Shown in pieces: positions 11,101-18,118 of a stretch of 64,000 nucleotides of DNA (the first letter of the stretch is position 1; the number at the start of each line of letters is the position of its first letter). The position numbers and the translations under genes are program-made. Source of the stretch: an uncultured Prevotellaceae bacterium (GTDB lineage: Bacteria > Bacteroidota > Bacteroidia > Bacteroidales > Bacteroidaceae). The notes beneath the pieces are model-generated. The model saw only the letters and a list, made by a program, of their open reading frames with translations. It did no database searches and was not told the DNA's origin. The stretch covers positions 62,001 through 126,000 of the forward strand of contig CAMZCM010000001.1 of the NCBI GenBank assembly GCA_947305005.1, given 5' to 3'.

Positions 11101-11220
11101 CGTTGGCGCAGGATTGACGATATACGAACTTGTCACGTCAACTTGGGCCCAAGCATTGAGCGTGCAGAATAAGGCCATCAAGACTATTCTGAACTTTGTT
11201 TTTAGAGAAGACTTATTCAT
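2149..11220 (-). CDS. Giant BspA-like leucine-rich-repeat surface protein with discoidin and MBG domains
   Basis: 3023 residues, with a signal peptide at 1-25. Approximate order: carbohydrate-binding-like domain 28-172; repeat-type domain 174-257; CBM-like domain 258-421; beta-trefoil-like 508-634; F5/8-type (discoidin) domain 644-787; a second copy of the repeat + CBM pair 799-1049 and a third repeat domain 1054-1137; lectin-like modules to about 1510; CBM-like 1554-1704; an acidic EF-hand-like loop (DADGDGELNEAEA) near 1725; eleven 26-residue DUF285/BspA repeats (LTSLDVSGFKTDNVT...MFxGCSS) 1798-2083; two MBG domains 2151-2304; seven more repeats 2386-2564; and a C-terminal region ending in a T9SS-like sorting tail (YYQLDGTKR...GFNIVRTPDGK). 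Such proteins act as surface adhesins. The last ~400 residues closely match the M60-like protein at 55642-60309. The ATG at 11220 follows a good promoter. Confidence 0.85.
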   Translation of the reverse strand: MNKSSLKTKFRIVLMALFCTLNAWAQVDVTSSYIVNPAPTATYDGWTVSETPTMRNDLGVAEFWNKSGASLRQTINSLPAGTYKLTAIAFTRTGMTATLFAGNNSMNIATVSNTTVNTLATASTWLDAGNGVNELEFTVPSTSNVTIGLQADDSYSDHWMVWRSFKLEKYDSDLIPLTVEATSGGQVTYGTSAVTDSRTFYLSEGDNAVLTITPNTYYEVKSVIKNGTTDITSQVTNGKLTLSNITAATTIAVTFGVKDLDWDSASTSNPIDITHLVVNPDFEEQSTNGWTINYESGAASNVGYQTASYSNGSVTVSHFIEAWRPSTLGDISIEQTLDGLPQGTYLLEADVIASSNASGAYLFLKGTNGENTKAISTENAKPQHYSVSFTKTNSGSLTIGVKTVSTTANWLAADNFQLKYLGSGSDVGEECTVTYNVTFNGKVVATATEQVAKGSALPAVPTSLNNDFVTLTKTGTHPTTVTSDVTVTYAATFTGPFEFSTSLDEAKWYNLTIRSSYYVGKTESEPYSISAVNETTRATDAYQWAFGGDPYHIKIYNRTTGFDQTLTKEGTYAVMRSGDYTWDMLSYSDGFIIRETGTAYNCLNQYGGIGGTLQFWNSSSATTDPGSIFHVEEVPSNNNNEVTNQPLITSVNQLSSPYTETLEGAIGNLIDNDVTTFWHSAWSSGSVTLGTHYLQATMPQGEYSLVVFQFTRRSVPNDHTIEWSVRGTNSASAAKADCEELLHAETPFTSNTETLTSEPFSTKGYKYLRFYSEEQYPSSRGYFHLAEFQIYPVESDVNVESLTITVSEGGLVTYNTSTISNATKTYSINEGTDAVFTITPNSGYELKSVTLNGSTDVTSQVTNGQLTISNITSATTIAVTFGLKDLDWDSASTSNPLDITHLVVNPDFEELNTNGWTANYESGAASNVGYQSSSYSNGSVTISHFIEAWKSSTLGDISIEQTLDGLPQGTYLLEADVIASSNASGAYLFLKGTNGEKTKAVSTESAKPQHFSASFTKTNSGSLTIGVKTVSTTANWLAADNFKLKYLGASDVNEESLTITVSEGGQVTYNTNTISNATKTYSINEGTDAVFTITPNSGYELKSVILNGSTDVTSQVTNGQLTISNITAATTIAVTFSMSDIVDPTTDYERALAAIQDGASYRISTDVNGTKYYVTEDGKLTSTKTSGGIFTITKVSSGTYQEYGYRIDSGSLRFTNPPLNNNAANLTPGIFATTSNDRADWERQVLFLNTDGKYAVRSCNTAEGTTSWNDAGRTYWTWGIESVPTPQYSYTPTYVWQFELEVTIQVTYELYDTDGTTIIDSVTKQQESYSEINIPAELTSNYAYDYVTTGTIGDADCTIKVTRTPKSGKVHALSELSNSKAYTIHCDRGSFITADNHLASTSNSSYASAQPSSFAIISYQNRYYLYSVSDKKFVTNSGTLADAPNSTDDAVIMEAKTDPYFFFYFSINGSNNGLNTSSGYTYGIIINTWANVDAGNQYYMIEEADFDATEALSQLNATFNGQSAEEYNAEYATYIATYPYNKSSLIPSISTWDGGLSELKGQHWDGTSNSTYYEQTAGQWSQSSWTNSSYTSLTLPAGKYVVMVAGRSAASTNVEAYMQLDNTKVVFPAKGDVGLGVDINGVGTMSSDSTYANNNAGRGWEYRYIAFESDGKTPVKLTLGAAATASYQWMSFTQPVLLAQSANDSPLIQFADATVKAICVANWDADGDGELNEAEAAEITDLGVAFKGDSTITSFDELQYFTGLTKISHNAFDGCSKLTTVTLPHSVTSIGYAAFRNCTSLTSLDFSGLNIDNVTDINEMFAGCSSMTSLDLSGFKTDNVTNMKNLFWSCSSLTSLDVSGFKTDNVTDMTGMFSGCSSLTSLDVSGFKTDNVTNMDGMFSGCSNLTSLDVSGFKTDNVRLIDWMFSGCSSLTSLDVSGFKTDNVTDMKYMFYFCSSLTSLDVSSFKTDNVTNMHEMFHGCSSLTSLNLSGFKTDNVTSMYSMFCGCSSLTSLDVSGFKTDNVTDMGSMFNSCSNLTGLDVSSFKTDNVTNMKFMFKGCSELTSLDVSSFKTGNVTDMSWMFSGCSKLGTIYVGDGWTTTKEIDGTSMFQGCNQLVGGQGTTYNSSHTDHTYAHIDGGASNPGYLSKVGAIDTLTVTADDKTREYGEANPALTYTATGGTLSGTPSLTCEATKASPVGTYPIVAANGSVTNIGVTFVNGTMTVTKAPLTITVKSASKKQGEAMPTFELTYSGFKNGETDSVLTQKPTVTCNATAASPIGSYPITVSGATAQNYDITYVNGTLTVTELSPYAVLSNNNTVLTFYYDNQKESRGGRSVGPFSSPSDRGWDNQKEAITTVVFDASFANYTSLTSTAYWFHGLSQLTAITGIKNLKTDNVTNMSYMFAGCSSLTSLDVSGFKTDNVTNMNFLFYGCSGLTSLDVSGFKTDNVTKMTCMFDGCSSLTSLDVSGFKTDNVTEMIGMFGGCYSLTSLDVSGFKTDNVKSMSSMFESCTLLTSLDVSGFKTDNVTDMSYMFTQCFGLTSLDLSGFKTDNVTNMKSMFHGCNNLGTIYIGEGWTTTKVTEGYGVFSGCYQLVGGQGTVYNESHIDYTYAHIDEGTLNPGYFTEVITIASFVTDGMTFKVTSQAMKKVTYVNGPAAEQITVPSEVTYDGNTYSVTAIADSAFAGQAQLKSVKIPSSVKAAGKNLFAGSSHVAAIIWEAPLKMTKEMAGTLTDNPNLLFYTSDTAYAPNGVTNIINSQTKQAERIVLSDGDNNDFYCPEEFTASSISYTHAYQLFTVSGQCQGWESLVLPFDVTEIKHETKGVITPFGALQIGHEFDNGTKPFWLYEYTTGRRFTEADGIRANVPYILSMPNEAKFSDEYILAGNITFKATNATVKATSGAKAVQSGNLSFTPNYQNGTSETVYLLNVDQSYDGNPKGSIFVRSALLERQARPFEAYFQLSGSAGVKGYFGVFDQLTDEIRSIEPAKRNSNAEYYQLDGTKRDKLQRGFNIVRTPDGKTQKMLAK

Positions 11221-11254
11221 GTCAGGAAGTAAATATTGTCAGGAAGTAAATATT
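11221..11254 (-). repeat. 17-bp tandem duplication in the leader of the BspA-like gene
   Basis: The unit GTCAGGAAGTAAATATT (plus strand) occurs twice without a gap, at 11221-11237 and 11238-11254, directly abutting the start codon at 11220. It fills the translation initiation region of the giant gene. Confidence 0.9.
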
Positions 11255-11299
11255 AGAATCAAAGAGTGTTAGTTGGTAAAATCATTGTAAATGATGTTG

Positions 11300-11330
11300 C
11301 AAAAGTATGAATATCTGTGTGAATGACAAA
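11300..11330 (-). promoter_or_regulatory. Promoter of the BspA-like gene
   Basis: On the minus strand TTTG (11330-11327), then 19 nt, then TACTTTTG (11307-11300): an exact match to the Bacteroidales consensus. It predicts a leader of about 75 nt that contains the 17-bp duplication. Confidence 0.8.
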
Positions 11331-11393
11331 ATAAATTTGATGGTTTTTGTCAGACCTCTCTACTGTGAATTAATATGTATGGACGTCTCGACA

Positions 11394-11468
11394 AATGACT
11401 TAATACAGAAAAGGTGCACATGATGCTAATTTGTTAAATCATGTGCACCTTTTCTGTATTAAGTCATT
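11394..11468. terminator. Perfect 31-bp inverted repeat, probable terminator of the tsaE operon
   Basis: Arms 11394-11424 and 11438-11468 are perfect reverse complements around a 13-nt loop. The stem has an A-run on one side and a T-run on the other (AAAAGGTGCAC / GTGCACCTTTT), as in terminators that work in both directions. It starts 5 bp after the tsaE stop codon and lies upstream of the BspA-like promoter, so it would insulate that gene from the operon. Confidence 0.75.
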
Positions 11469-11473
11469 CTGAG

Positions 11474-11872
11474 TTACCAACTGATAGTGCGGGTGCCGTC
11501 CTCATCAACATTGATGTGAACACGGACCGTGTTATCTGGCAGGAGATCCTCGATGAGTTCGGGCCACTCGATGAGGCAGAGGTGGCCGCTGTAGATGTAA
11601 TCCTCAAAGCCCATATCGTAGGCTTCTTCCAAACGCTTGATGCGGTAGAAGTCGAAGTGGTAAATGGGGCCATCGTACTCATTGACGATGGCAAAGGTCG
11701 GGGAAGTAACAGGTTCCTTCACACCCAAAACCTCACATATAGCGCGGATGAATGTAGTCTTGCCGGCCCCCATGGCGCCATAGAAAGCAATGACGTGGCT
11801 GTCTCCGAGGGCGGTGGTGAATTCCTGGGCTTTTTCGCCCATTTCATCGATGTTTTTTATTCGTATTTCCAT
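11474..11872 (-). CDS. tsaE: tRNA threonylcarbamoyladenosine biosynthesis ATPase TsaE
   Basis: 132 residues, usual length for the family. TsaE is the ATPase partner of TsaB/TsaD, which place threonylcarbamoyl on A37 of ANN-decoding tRNAs in the cytoplasm. The Walker A motif GAMGAGKTT is at residues 32-40. It is followed by the typical TSPTFAIVNEY and YHFDFYRI segments and by LIEWPE, which are hallmarks of TsaE. It is the last gene of the leftward aroA operon, 36 bp after porX, and is followed by the 31-bp inverted repeat. Confidence 0.95.
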   Translation of the reverse strand: MEIRIKNIDEMGEKAQEFTTALGDSHVIAFYGAMGAGKTTFIRAICEVLGVKEPVTSPTFAIVNEYDGPIYHFDFYRIKRLEEAYDMGFEDYIYSGHLCLIEWPELIEDLLPDNTVRVHINVDEDGTRTISW

Positions 11873-11908
11873 TATGTATTGTTCTTTTCAGACGGGGAAA
11901 TGATAATC

Positions 11909-13471
11909 TTATGGACGTTTTTTCGGAGTTAATTCTACTAGCGGAATCAGCATTTCCTCCATAGAGATGCCGCCATGTTGGAAGGTGTCGCGATAATAAC
12001 TCACGTAGTAATTGTAATTATTGGGGTATGCAAAGAATGAGTCGCCATGCGCAAAGATATAGCGCGTGGAGAGGTTTGGGGAAGGCAGCTGTGCGCGGTG
12101 AGGATCGGGAATCTCAAAGACCTCACGCGGGTTGTAGTCGAGGTTCTTACCCAGTTTGTAGCGTAAGTTGGTGTTAGTGTTCTTGTCGCCTTTCACGCGT
12201 ATAGGATTCTGGCAACGAATACTGCCATGGTCGGTAGTCAGGATGATGCGATAGTCAGAGGCTGCGAGGGTGCGGAAGAGATCACCGACAGCGGAGTGCT
12301 GGAACCAGCTGAGGGTGATGCTGCGGTAGGCGGCTTCAGTGGAGGCCAGCTCACGGACCATGCGGCTTTCTGTGCGGGCGTGGCTGAGCATATCGATGAA
12401 GTTGAGGACGCAGACATTAACATCGTACTTCGTCAGTTGCGGCAGCTTCTGCACGAGACGCTCTGCGGCTGCGGAGTCATTGACCTTATTATAAGTAAAG
12501 GTGTGTTGACGACGGTAGCGTTTGAAGAGTGTTTGGATGAGCGGCGCTTCGTTGAGGTTCTTACCTTCTTCGCTGTCTTCATCGACCCACAGATCCGGAA
12601 ACATCTCGGCGATGATGTTGGGCATCAAACCTGAGAAGATGGCGTTGCGGGCGTATTGCGTAGCCGTAGGAAGGATGCTGAGGTATAGGTCTTCTTCAAT
12701 GTGAAATAGGTCGGCAATCTCCTTCATGATGACGCGCCATTGGTCGAAACGGAAGTTGTCGATGACGATGAGAAAGACTTTCTCGCCTTCGTCTAAGCGA
12801 GGGAAGACACGACGTTTGAAGATATCGGGACTCATGATTTCTGGACGGCCTTCCATGTCTGGACGGCTAATCCATTCAAGGTAGTTTCTTTCGATGAAAC
12901 GGGCGAATTGTTGGTTCGCTTCATTTTTCTGCATCGCCAGCATCTCCTTCATTGTGCTGTCGGTTTCGGAGAGCTGTAGTTCCCAGTTGACGAGGCGGCG
13001 ATAGACATCTTTCCAATCTTCGATGCTACGCGCGTCGTCAATGAGCATTCCCATCTTACCGAAGTCCTGTTGATAGGCGCTCTGCGTTTGTTCCGTGAGA
13101 ATCTCCTTGCGATGGATGTTCTTCTTGAGTGTCAGCAAGATTTGCGTAGGAGTAACGGGCTTGATCAGGTAGTCGGCAATTTGGCTACCGATAGCTTGGT
13201 CCATGATGTTTTCCTCTTCGCTCTTGGTAACCATCACCACAGGAGTGGTGGGTGTGATTTCCTTGATGCGCCCCAGTGTCTCTAAACCGCTGATGCCTGG
13301 CATGTTCTCATCAATGAGAATCAGGTCGAAAGTGCGCTCCCGACAAAGGTCGAGGGCATCATAACCATTGGTGGCCGTTTCCACCTCATAGCCTTTCTTC
13401 TCAAGGAACAAAAGATGAGCTTTCAGGAGCTCTATCTCATCGTCCACCCAAAGTAATTGTGCATTCGCCAT
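11909..13471 (-). CDS. porX: PorX, response regulator with PglZ phosphodiesterase domain (T9SS regulator)
   Basis: 520 residues. Residues 1-120 are a receiver domain with the acidic pair D10-D11, the likely phosphoacceptor D54 (LILIDENMPG) and the LIKP lysine. Residues about 200-515 are an alkaline-phosphatase-superfamily PglZ domain with metal-site segments FLIVIDNFRFDQW and LTTDHGS. This architecture defines PorX, which with histidine kinase PorY and an ECF sigma factor controls type IX secretion in Porphyromonas gingivalis. PorX from that species has phosphodiesterase activity on oligonucleotides. The gene follows porW by 29 bp in the same operon. No PorY is visible in the window. Confidence 0.92.
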   Translation of the reverse strand: MANAQLLWVDDEIELLKAHLLFLEKKGYEVETATNGYDALDLCRERTFDLILIDENMPGISGLETLGRIKEITPTTPVVMVTKSEEENIMDQAIGSQIADYLIKPVTPTQILLTLKKNIHRKEILTEQTQSAYQQDFGKMGMLIDDARSIEDWKDVYRRLVNWELQLSETDSTMKEMLAMQKNEANQQFARFIERNYLEWISRPDMEGRPEIMSPDIFKRRVFPRLDEGEKVFLIVIDNFRFDQWRVIMKEIADLFHIEEDLYLSILPTATQYARNAIFSGLMPNIIAEMFPDLWVDEDSEEGKNLNEAPLIQTLFKRYRRQHTFTYNKVNDSAAAERLVQKLPQLTKYDVNVCVLNFIDMLSHARTESRMVRELASTEAAYRSITLSWFQHSAVGDLFRTLAASDYRIILTTDHGSIRCQNPIRVKGDKNTNTNLRYKLGKNLDYNPREVFEIPDPHRAQLPSPNLSTRYIFAHGDSFFAYPNNYNYYVSYYRDTFQHGGISMEEMLIPLVELTPKKRP

Positions 13472-13500
13472 ATTATGAATGTTTCAATCGTTCAATGCTT

Positions 13501-16425
13501 TTAGAACAGCCAATCGTCCTCTTCGCTTTCCTCGCTGTCATCCACCTTTTCTTTTTGTTCCTCGGACTGGTTCACATTGTTCTCTTCCGAAAGGGGAATA
13601 TCATCAATATCAACGGGATTATCGTCCACCGGTTCATCGAGGAACATTTCGTCAGGCAGTTCGATGGGAGAGAGTTCTGCATCGTAGAACTCGGCATACT
13701 CGTCGTAGCTGTATCGTGTACCTAATAGCTTCAGGTTCGCCTCGCTGATGAGGATGGCTCGTATGCCTTCAAGGCGTTCACGCATATGTGTGTCGCTGTA
13801 GAGGTCCTGGGCGTATGCGTGAACCTCATCATAACTCTGGAAACCGGTCACTCGTAGCTGTGTGATCGTGCCGCCTTTGACGATTTCCATATCAAAGTTA
13901 CGGGCCATGAAAGAGGTGAAGTTATAGCGTGCCATCTCAAAGAGCAGGAGATTCTCGTCCAACTCACCAGTGGGGTAGGCAAGGACAAATACATAAGGCA
14001 CCAACGGGTCTGCTATGAGCGTGTCCGCTTCGCCGCCTTCTCCTGAGCCTGCCAGACTGTGACTGGCCCAAATGTCGGAGGAATCCCATTTGTCAGACAT
14101 GAGCAATCGGCCTTCCTGTACACCCTTGACGATAGCGGATGCCATTTCGGCAATTTCATCTTTGCTGTATTTCTCAGTGACAATCTTCATCTCTGCAAGG
14201 AAGGAATCGCGCTGACCAGTATAGAGTTGAGACATCGCGTGTACGAAGAGGAACTTGCCTCGGTGAGCACCATCCTCGAAGTACTCCGTGCTCTCTTCAA
14301 AGTTCTGGTTAACGATCCAATAGTTCCCTTCCTTGTAGGCATCATAGGTCTGGGCATAGAGCGTGTCCTCAAGGTGTTTGCCAAATTGTGCCAGTTCTAA
14401 GAAACGTGGGTTTGTTATGGTCTGTGTCAATTTACTGTTGGGGAACGACTCTTGCAACAGTTGCACATAATATTGCGACAAGTCCTCGTCACCTTGACGA
14501 AGTGCCAAGAGGAAGAGATGATAATACACGTCGTCCATCTGCTCAAAATCAGGAAACTCACGGACTAGACGATTCAGTGTCTCGCCTGCCAAGCGGAAGT
14601 TACCAAGTTTATCCATCTCAAGGATGCCGCTATGGTAGAGGCCATCCAGAATCATCCCATTGGAGAGATCCAGCTGTTCCTCGGTGAACGGTATCTGCTT
14701 GAGATAGAACTCACGGTGATGAGGATCATTGGCCAAGGAGTCCTTGAGGCGCTGTTCCTCTTCACTGATTTCTTCTGTCTCACCCATTTCATCGGCAAGA
14801 GCTGCCAAACTGTCTTCTGCGGCATAGTCATAGCCTTCATTATCGTTGTTTCCTCCTGAGGCTTCCTTCTGGCTGCGTCGCCAGTTGTCTTCGTTCGGAC
14901 GCTTGCCCCATCGCCGCTGGAAATCTTGTTGGCCTTGGGCAACTGTCTGTGCCATATAGAAATAGAAAGTGGTCTTTTGAGCCCCACGACGCACAGCGCC
15001 TGTCTGTGTATTCTGAGGTGTTGTCGTGGCTGCCTTCTGTGCGCCCATCGTAGCTTGATTAAATTCCTTCTTTTCTTGCTCTTTCTCTTTCTTCTTCAGC
15101 TCGTTAATGACACGGTCAATGGCTGCCAGATAATCTTTCTCAGGCAGCTTGGCTAGTGCCTGAAGGCTATCCTGTAACTTGACAGCGCTCAGATGGGGCT
15201 CCATCTCTGTAAGAATCTTGCTGCGACGTTCCACCTCCTTATACTGCTCATGTTCTTTATCCATGAGAGAGGCCAACTGATTATAGCAGTCGGTAGCATC
15301 TATATAATTCTCACGATCCCAATAGAGTTCGCCAAGGTGCTGAAGGACGACGGCTTTTGCGAAGCCATTCTTGGTACTTTCCTCAACTCCTTGCTTCCAA
15401 GCATAGATGGTACGAAGTGTGTCTTTCGCCGCGAGGTGGATATTACCGATGGCGTAATAGATACGGTCAAGATAGTCAGTATTGTTAGGATTCTTTGTCA
15501 TCCGTTTCAGTTTGCGTATCATGGTTTTTCCTTGCCCGTCAGCCATCACTTCCGTCTGCATGATACGTGCATTGAATGCCAGTTCATAAGGCGGACTGAG
15601 ACGGATGCATTTGCGCAATGCCTTGTAGGCGGCCTGTTTATCACCCACCTGCTGGTTAAGCTGCCCGAGCAGGTAGTAAAGACGTGCGCGTTGCAGCTTT
15701 CCGCTCACGTGCTTCACCGTTGAAGAAAGAGGAGGAATAGCTTCCTTATACTGACCTGAAGCTATATAGTATGCGGCTTGAGAGGCGCCCAATTCACGTT
15801 GGCCCTTAGGGGGCAGGCTGTCACGCTGTATCTTGCGAAGCACATCCTCTGCATCGTAAGTCCAATCCATCAGAATATAGCAACGAGCCAGTTTCGCACG
15901 GGCCACACTGGCTACTTCGGGTTGGTCGGCATATAAACGTAATATATAATTGTAGGAGGATGCGGCCTCAATGAAGTTACCTTGATGGAATTGTGCATCG
16001 GCAAACATCATCCAGACATTTTTCAGATAGGGGTTGAATTCCTTACGGGCATAGTAGGCTTTCTCCTTTGCTGTCATCTGTCCAGTAGGCCTTTTAGGCT
16101 TGGACTTTATGCTATGTTTCTTAATGGCTTTTTGGCATTTTTCTATCGCTGTATCAAAATTGCCTTTTCCTATTGCCGCCGTTTTCTTATCGGCCATGAT
16201 AAATATAGGAAGCAACTCCGTATAATTATCTACATGTCCTTTGACTTGTGCTTCGACGCCGTCGCGAAAAGCGACCTGGCCATTATAAAACGTGTTGTAA
16301 TGCGCTGTTGTTGAGTGATAGAAACGGGTGATACTGGTGTTCTTCTTGGTGGAGCACGACACAAAGAGTCCTGTCAGCAACAGGGCTGTCATGAATAATA
16401 AATATGTTCGCGCGTGTAAATTCAC
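13501..16425 (-). CDS. porW: PorW/SprE-type TPR lipoprotein of the type IX secretion system
   Basis: 974 residues from a GTG start. The N-terminus is a lipoprotein signal (ALLLTGLFVSCSTKKN, lipidated Cys about residue 24), followed by the family signature TRFYHSTTAHYNTFYNG. Many tetratricopeptide repeats fill residues about 130-420 and 560-760, with a coiled, Lys/Glu-rich linker near 440-480. The C-terminus (about residues 930-974) is strongly acidic. PorW/SprE is an outer-membrane-associated lipoprotein required for T9SS function and for gliding in gliding species. An in-frame ATG at 16392 is possible, but it would remove the charged N-region of the signal. It lies between a small unknown gene and porX. 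Confidence 0.88.
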   Translation of the reverse strand: MNLHARTYLLFMTALLLTGLFVSCSTKKNTSITRFYHSTTAHYNTFYNGQVAFRDGVEAQVKGHVDNYTELLPIFIMADKKTAAIGKGNFDTAIEKCQKAIKKHSIKSKPKRPTGQMTAKEKAYYARKEFNPYLKNVWMMFADAQFHQGNFIEAASSYNYILRLYADQPEVASVARAKLARCYILMDWTYDAEDVLRKIQRDSLPPKGQRELGASQAAYYIASGQYKEAIPPLSSTVKHVSGKLQRARLYYLLGQLNQQVGDKQAAYKALRKCIRLSPPYELAFNARIMQTEVMADGQGKTMIRKLKRMTKNPNNTDYLDRIYYAIGNIHLAAKDTLRTIYAWKQGVEESTKNGFAKAVVLQHLGELYWDRENYIDATDCYNQLASLMDKEHEQYKEVERRSKILTEMEPHLSAVKLQDSLQALAKLPEKDYLAAIDRVINELKKKEKEQEKKEFNQATMGAQKAATTTPQNTQTGAVRRGAQKTTFYFYMAQTVAQGQQDFQRRWGKRPNEDNWRRSQKEASGGNNDNEGYDYAAEDSLAALADEMGETEEISEEEQRLKDSLANDPHHREFYLKQIPFTEEQLDLSNGMILDGLYHSGILEMDKLGNFRLAGETLNRLVREFPDFEQMDDVYYHLFLLALRQGDEDLSQYYVQLLQESFPNSKLTQTITNPRFLELAQFGKHLEDTLYAQTYDAYKEGNYWIVNQNFEESTEYFEDGAHRGKFLFVHAMSQLYTGQRDSFLAEMKIVTEKYSKDEIAEMASAIVKGVQEGRLLMSDKWDSSDIWASHSLAGSGEGGEADTLIADPLVPYVFVLAYPTGELDENLLLFEMARYNFTSFMARNFDMEIVKGGTITQLRVTGFQSYDEVHAYAQDLYSDTHMRERLEGIRAILISEANLKLLGTRYSYDEYAEFYDAELSPIELPDEMFLDEPVDDNPVDIDDIPLSEENNVNQSEEQKEKVDDSEESEEDDWLF

Positions 16426-16476
16426 TTCTCTAATAGAACGTAGGGAATAACGATTTATTGTTGAAGACGAGAACTA

Positions 16477-16773
16477 TCAGACAAGGAGCAGGACCTCGTC
16501 GCGTAGGCCATCCGGAAGATTGATACCTCGCAACTGAAGGCTACGCAACCAATCACCTACCTCGCGAGTGAACATGGTATATAACACCTCGCGAAACTCC
16601 TCCTCCTCAGCAGGGGTATAGTCGTTGGCCGCACGACCGATGAAACGATCCAATTCCTCATCATCGAAGTACTCAATGGGTGAGGCTGCAGCCTTCATCA
16701 GCAGCTCCTTCTCGCAGACGGCATGTTGTCCGCAACAAACAAAGGTTTCTGGATTTAAAACAGATTCTTCCAA
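16477..16773 (-). CDS. Small conserved protein with N-terminal CC..C motif, function unknown
   Basis: 98 residues from a TTG codon 4 bp after the aroA stop. I prefer TTG because the N-terminal segment ETFVCCGQHAVCEKE looks like a conserved Cys/His motif and no in-frame ATG precedes it; the next ATG would lose this motif. The rest is acidic and helical (YFDDEELDRF, EEEEFREVLYTM), ending in a short LPDGLRDEVLLLV tail. The cysteines could bind a metal, but this is inference. It is embedded in the aroA-porW-porX operon, so it is co-expressed with them. Confidence 0.7.
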   Translation of the reverse strand: MEESVLNPETFVCCGQHAVCEKELLMKAAASPIEYFDDEELDRFIGRAANDYTPAEEEEFREVLYTMFTREVGDWLRSLQLRGINLPDGLRDEVLLLV

Positions 16774-16777
16774 TGTA

Positions 16778-18058
16778 TTAGCCTTTCAATGTTTCAATGT
16801 TGAAGCCAACGGCTTTTAAATCCTCCCAGAATCGCGGATAGGACTTCGAGACGACTTCCGGATTATTGATATCAATACACCCGAGGACCAGGGCGGCAGG
16901 CGCAAAAGCCATCGCCATACGATGATCCTCATAGGTGTCAATGGCTGTTCCGGGCATAGGCTTCAAATAAGGAATCTCGCCTGCGGGCTGTAGCTCGGGG
17001 CCTTCCCATTCAATGACGCTGTCGCCCTTCACGGTGAGACGTACACCTAACTTAGCCAGTTCTGTAGCCAAGGCGTACACGCGGTCGGTCTCTTTGATGC
17101 GGAGACTTTGCAGTCCACGGGCAACGAAGGGGATGCCTGCCAATGCACAAGTGACGATGAGCGTTTGTGCAAGGTCGGGGGTGCGGGTCAGGTCCCATTC
17201 CACCCGCTTGGGCTTTGCGCCTCGGCGGATGAGTGTTGTCTTGGGCTCGTCTGTTCCTTGGGCAAGGAATAAGGACTGAACGGATAACTCTTGAAAAAGT
17301 TCACAGACCTTGCTGTCACCTTGCAGACTATTGGGGAACAGACCTTTGAGAGTTGCTGTCTCTTGCTCGTTGTCACTCAGGAGCACAATCTCATACCAAT
17401 AGGATGCGGCACTCCAATCCGACTCAATCATATAAGGAATAGAACGATAAGGAACTGGATGAACAACGATGGTACGCTCGTCTGTCCATTGTGCTTTTGC
17501 ACCGTGTTCGCCCATCATAGCCAACGTCATGTCAATGTATGGCCTACTGATGATTTCTCCCGTCAGGCGGAGGGTCAATCCCTTCTGGAGCATGGGGGCT
17601 ATCATCAAGAGTGCAGAAATATATTGCGAACTGACATCTCCTGTCAATGTCAGCTCACCTCCTTGCAGTTGGCGCCCTGTGATCTTTAATGGTGGGAAAC
17701 CGTTTTCGCCCAGATACTCAATTTGTGCACCAAGTTGCTGCAGGGCATCAACGAGAACTTTGATCGGGCGATGGCACATGCGTTCAGTGCCTGTAATCGT
17801 GTGGATACCGCTACCAATAGAGAGGTAAGCCGTGAGAAAACGCATCGCTGTTCCAGCAGCCTTGATGTTAATGATGGGAGGGAGTGTCAGAGCTTCCATC
17901 ATCACTGTTGTATCATCGCAGTCTGAAACGTTGCTCAGCTGACTTAATGAAGCATGGCTGAGCGCATTCAATAATAAGGCACGGTTGCTGAGGCTCTTGC
18001 TGGCAGGCAGCTGGACCGTGGCTGTCAAATTCCGAGGTTTGATGACTCGATAAGTCAT
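16778..18058 (-). CDS. aroA: 3-phosphoshikimate 1-carboxyvinyltransferase (EPSP synthase)
   Basis: 426 residues. It joins phosphoenolpyruvate to shikimate-3-phosphate in aromatic amino acid synthesis (cytoplasm). Visible family motifs are LPASKSLSNRALLLNAL near the N-terminus, GTAMRFLTAYL, the DVSSQYISALLM segment, DWSAASYWYE and KETDRVYALATELAKLG. I chose the ATG at 18058. The longer GTG reading at 18088 begins inside the -7 promoter element, so it cannot be on the transcript. The predicted leader is about 23 nt. It is the first gene of the operon with the small CC..C protein, porW, porX and tsaE. Confidence 0.95.
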   Translation of the reverse strand: MTYRVIKPRNLTATVQLPASKSLSNRALLLNALSHASLSQLSNVSDCDDTTVMMEALTLPPIINIKAAGTAMRFLTAYLSIGSGIHTITGTERMCHRPIKVLVDALQQLGAQIEYLGENGFPPLKITGRQLQGGELTLTGDVSSQYISALLMIAPMLQKGLTLRLTGEIISRPYIDMTLAMMGEHGAKAQWTDERTIVVHPVPYRSIPYMIESDWSAASYWYEIVLLSDNEQETATLKGLFPNSLQGDSKVCELFQELSVQSLFLAQGTDEPKTTLIRRGAKPKRVEWDLTRTPDLAQTLIVTCALAGIPFVARGLQSLRIKETDRVYALATELAKLGVRLTVKGDSVIEWEGPELQPAGEIPYLKPMPGTAIDTYEDHRMAMAFAPAALVLGCIDINNPEVVSKSYPRFWEDLKAVGFNIETLKG

Positions 18059-18087
18059 ATTCAAGGCTTTTATAGAGAAATCCGCCA

Positions 18088-18118
18088 CAAAAGTATAAAA
18101 AAGTTTGCACGTATCAAA
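18088..18118 (-). promoter_or_regulatory. aroA operon promoter
   Basis: Minus strand: TTTG (18118-18115), 19-nt spacer, TACTTTTG (18095-18088). An exact consensus match. It overlaps the divergent tRNA promoter, whose -33 element lies inside this spacer. Confidence 0.85.

Noticed and set aside
18058..18088. GTG at 18088 as the aroA start
   Set aside because: This codon is part of the -7 promoter element, so it would not be transcribed. The ATG at 18058 fits the family start. The same reasoning removed the TTG/GTG starts at 24730, 38285 and 38426.
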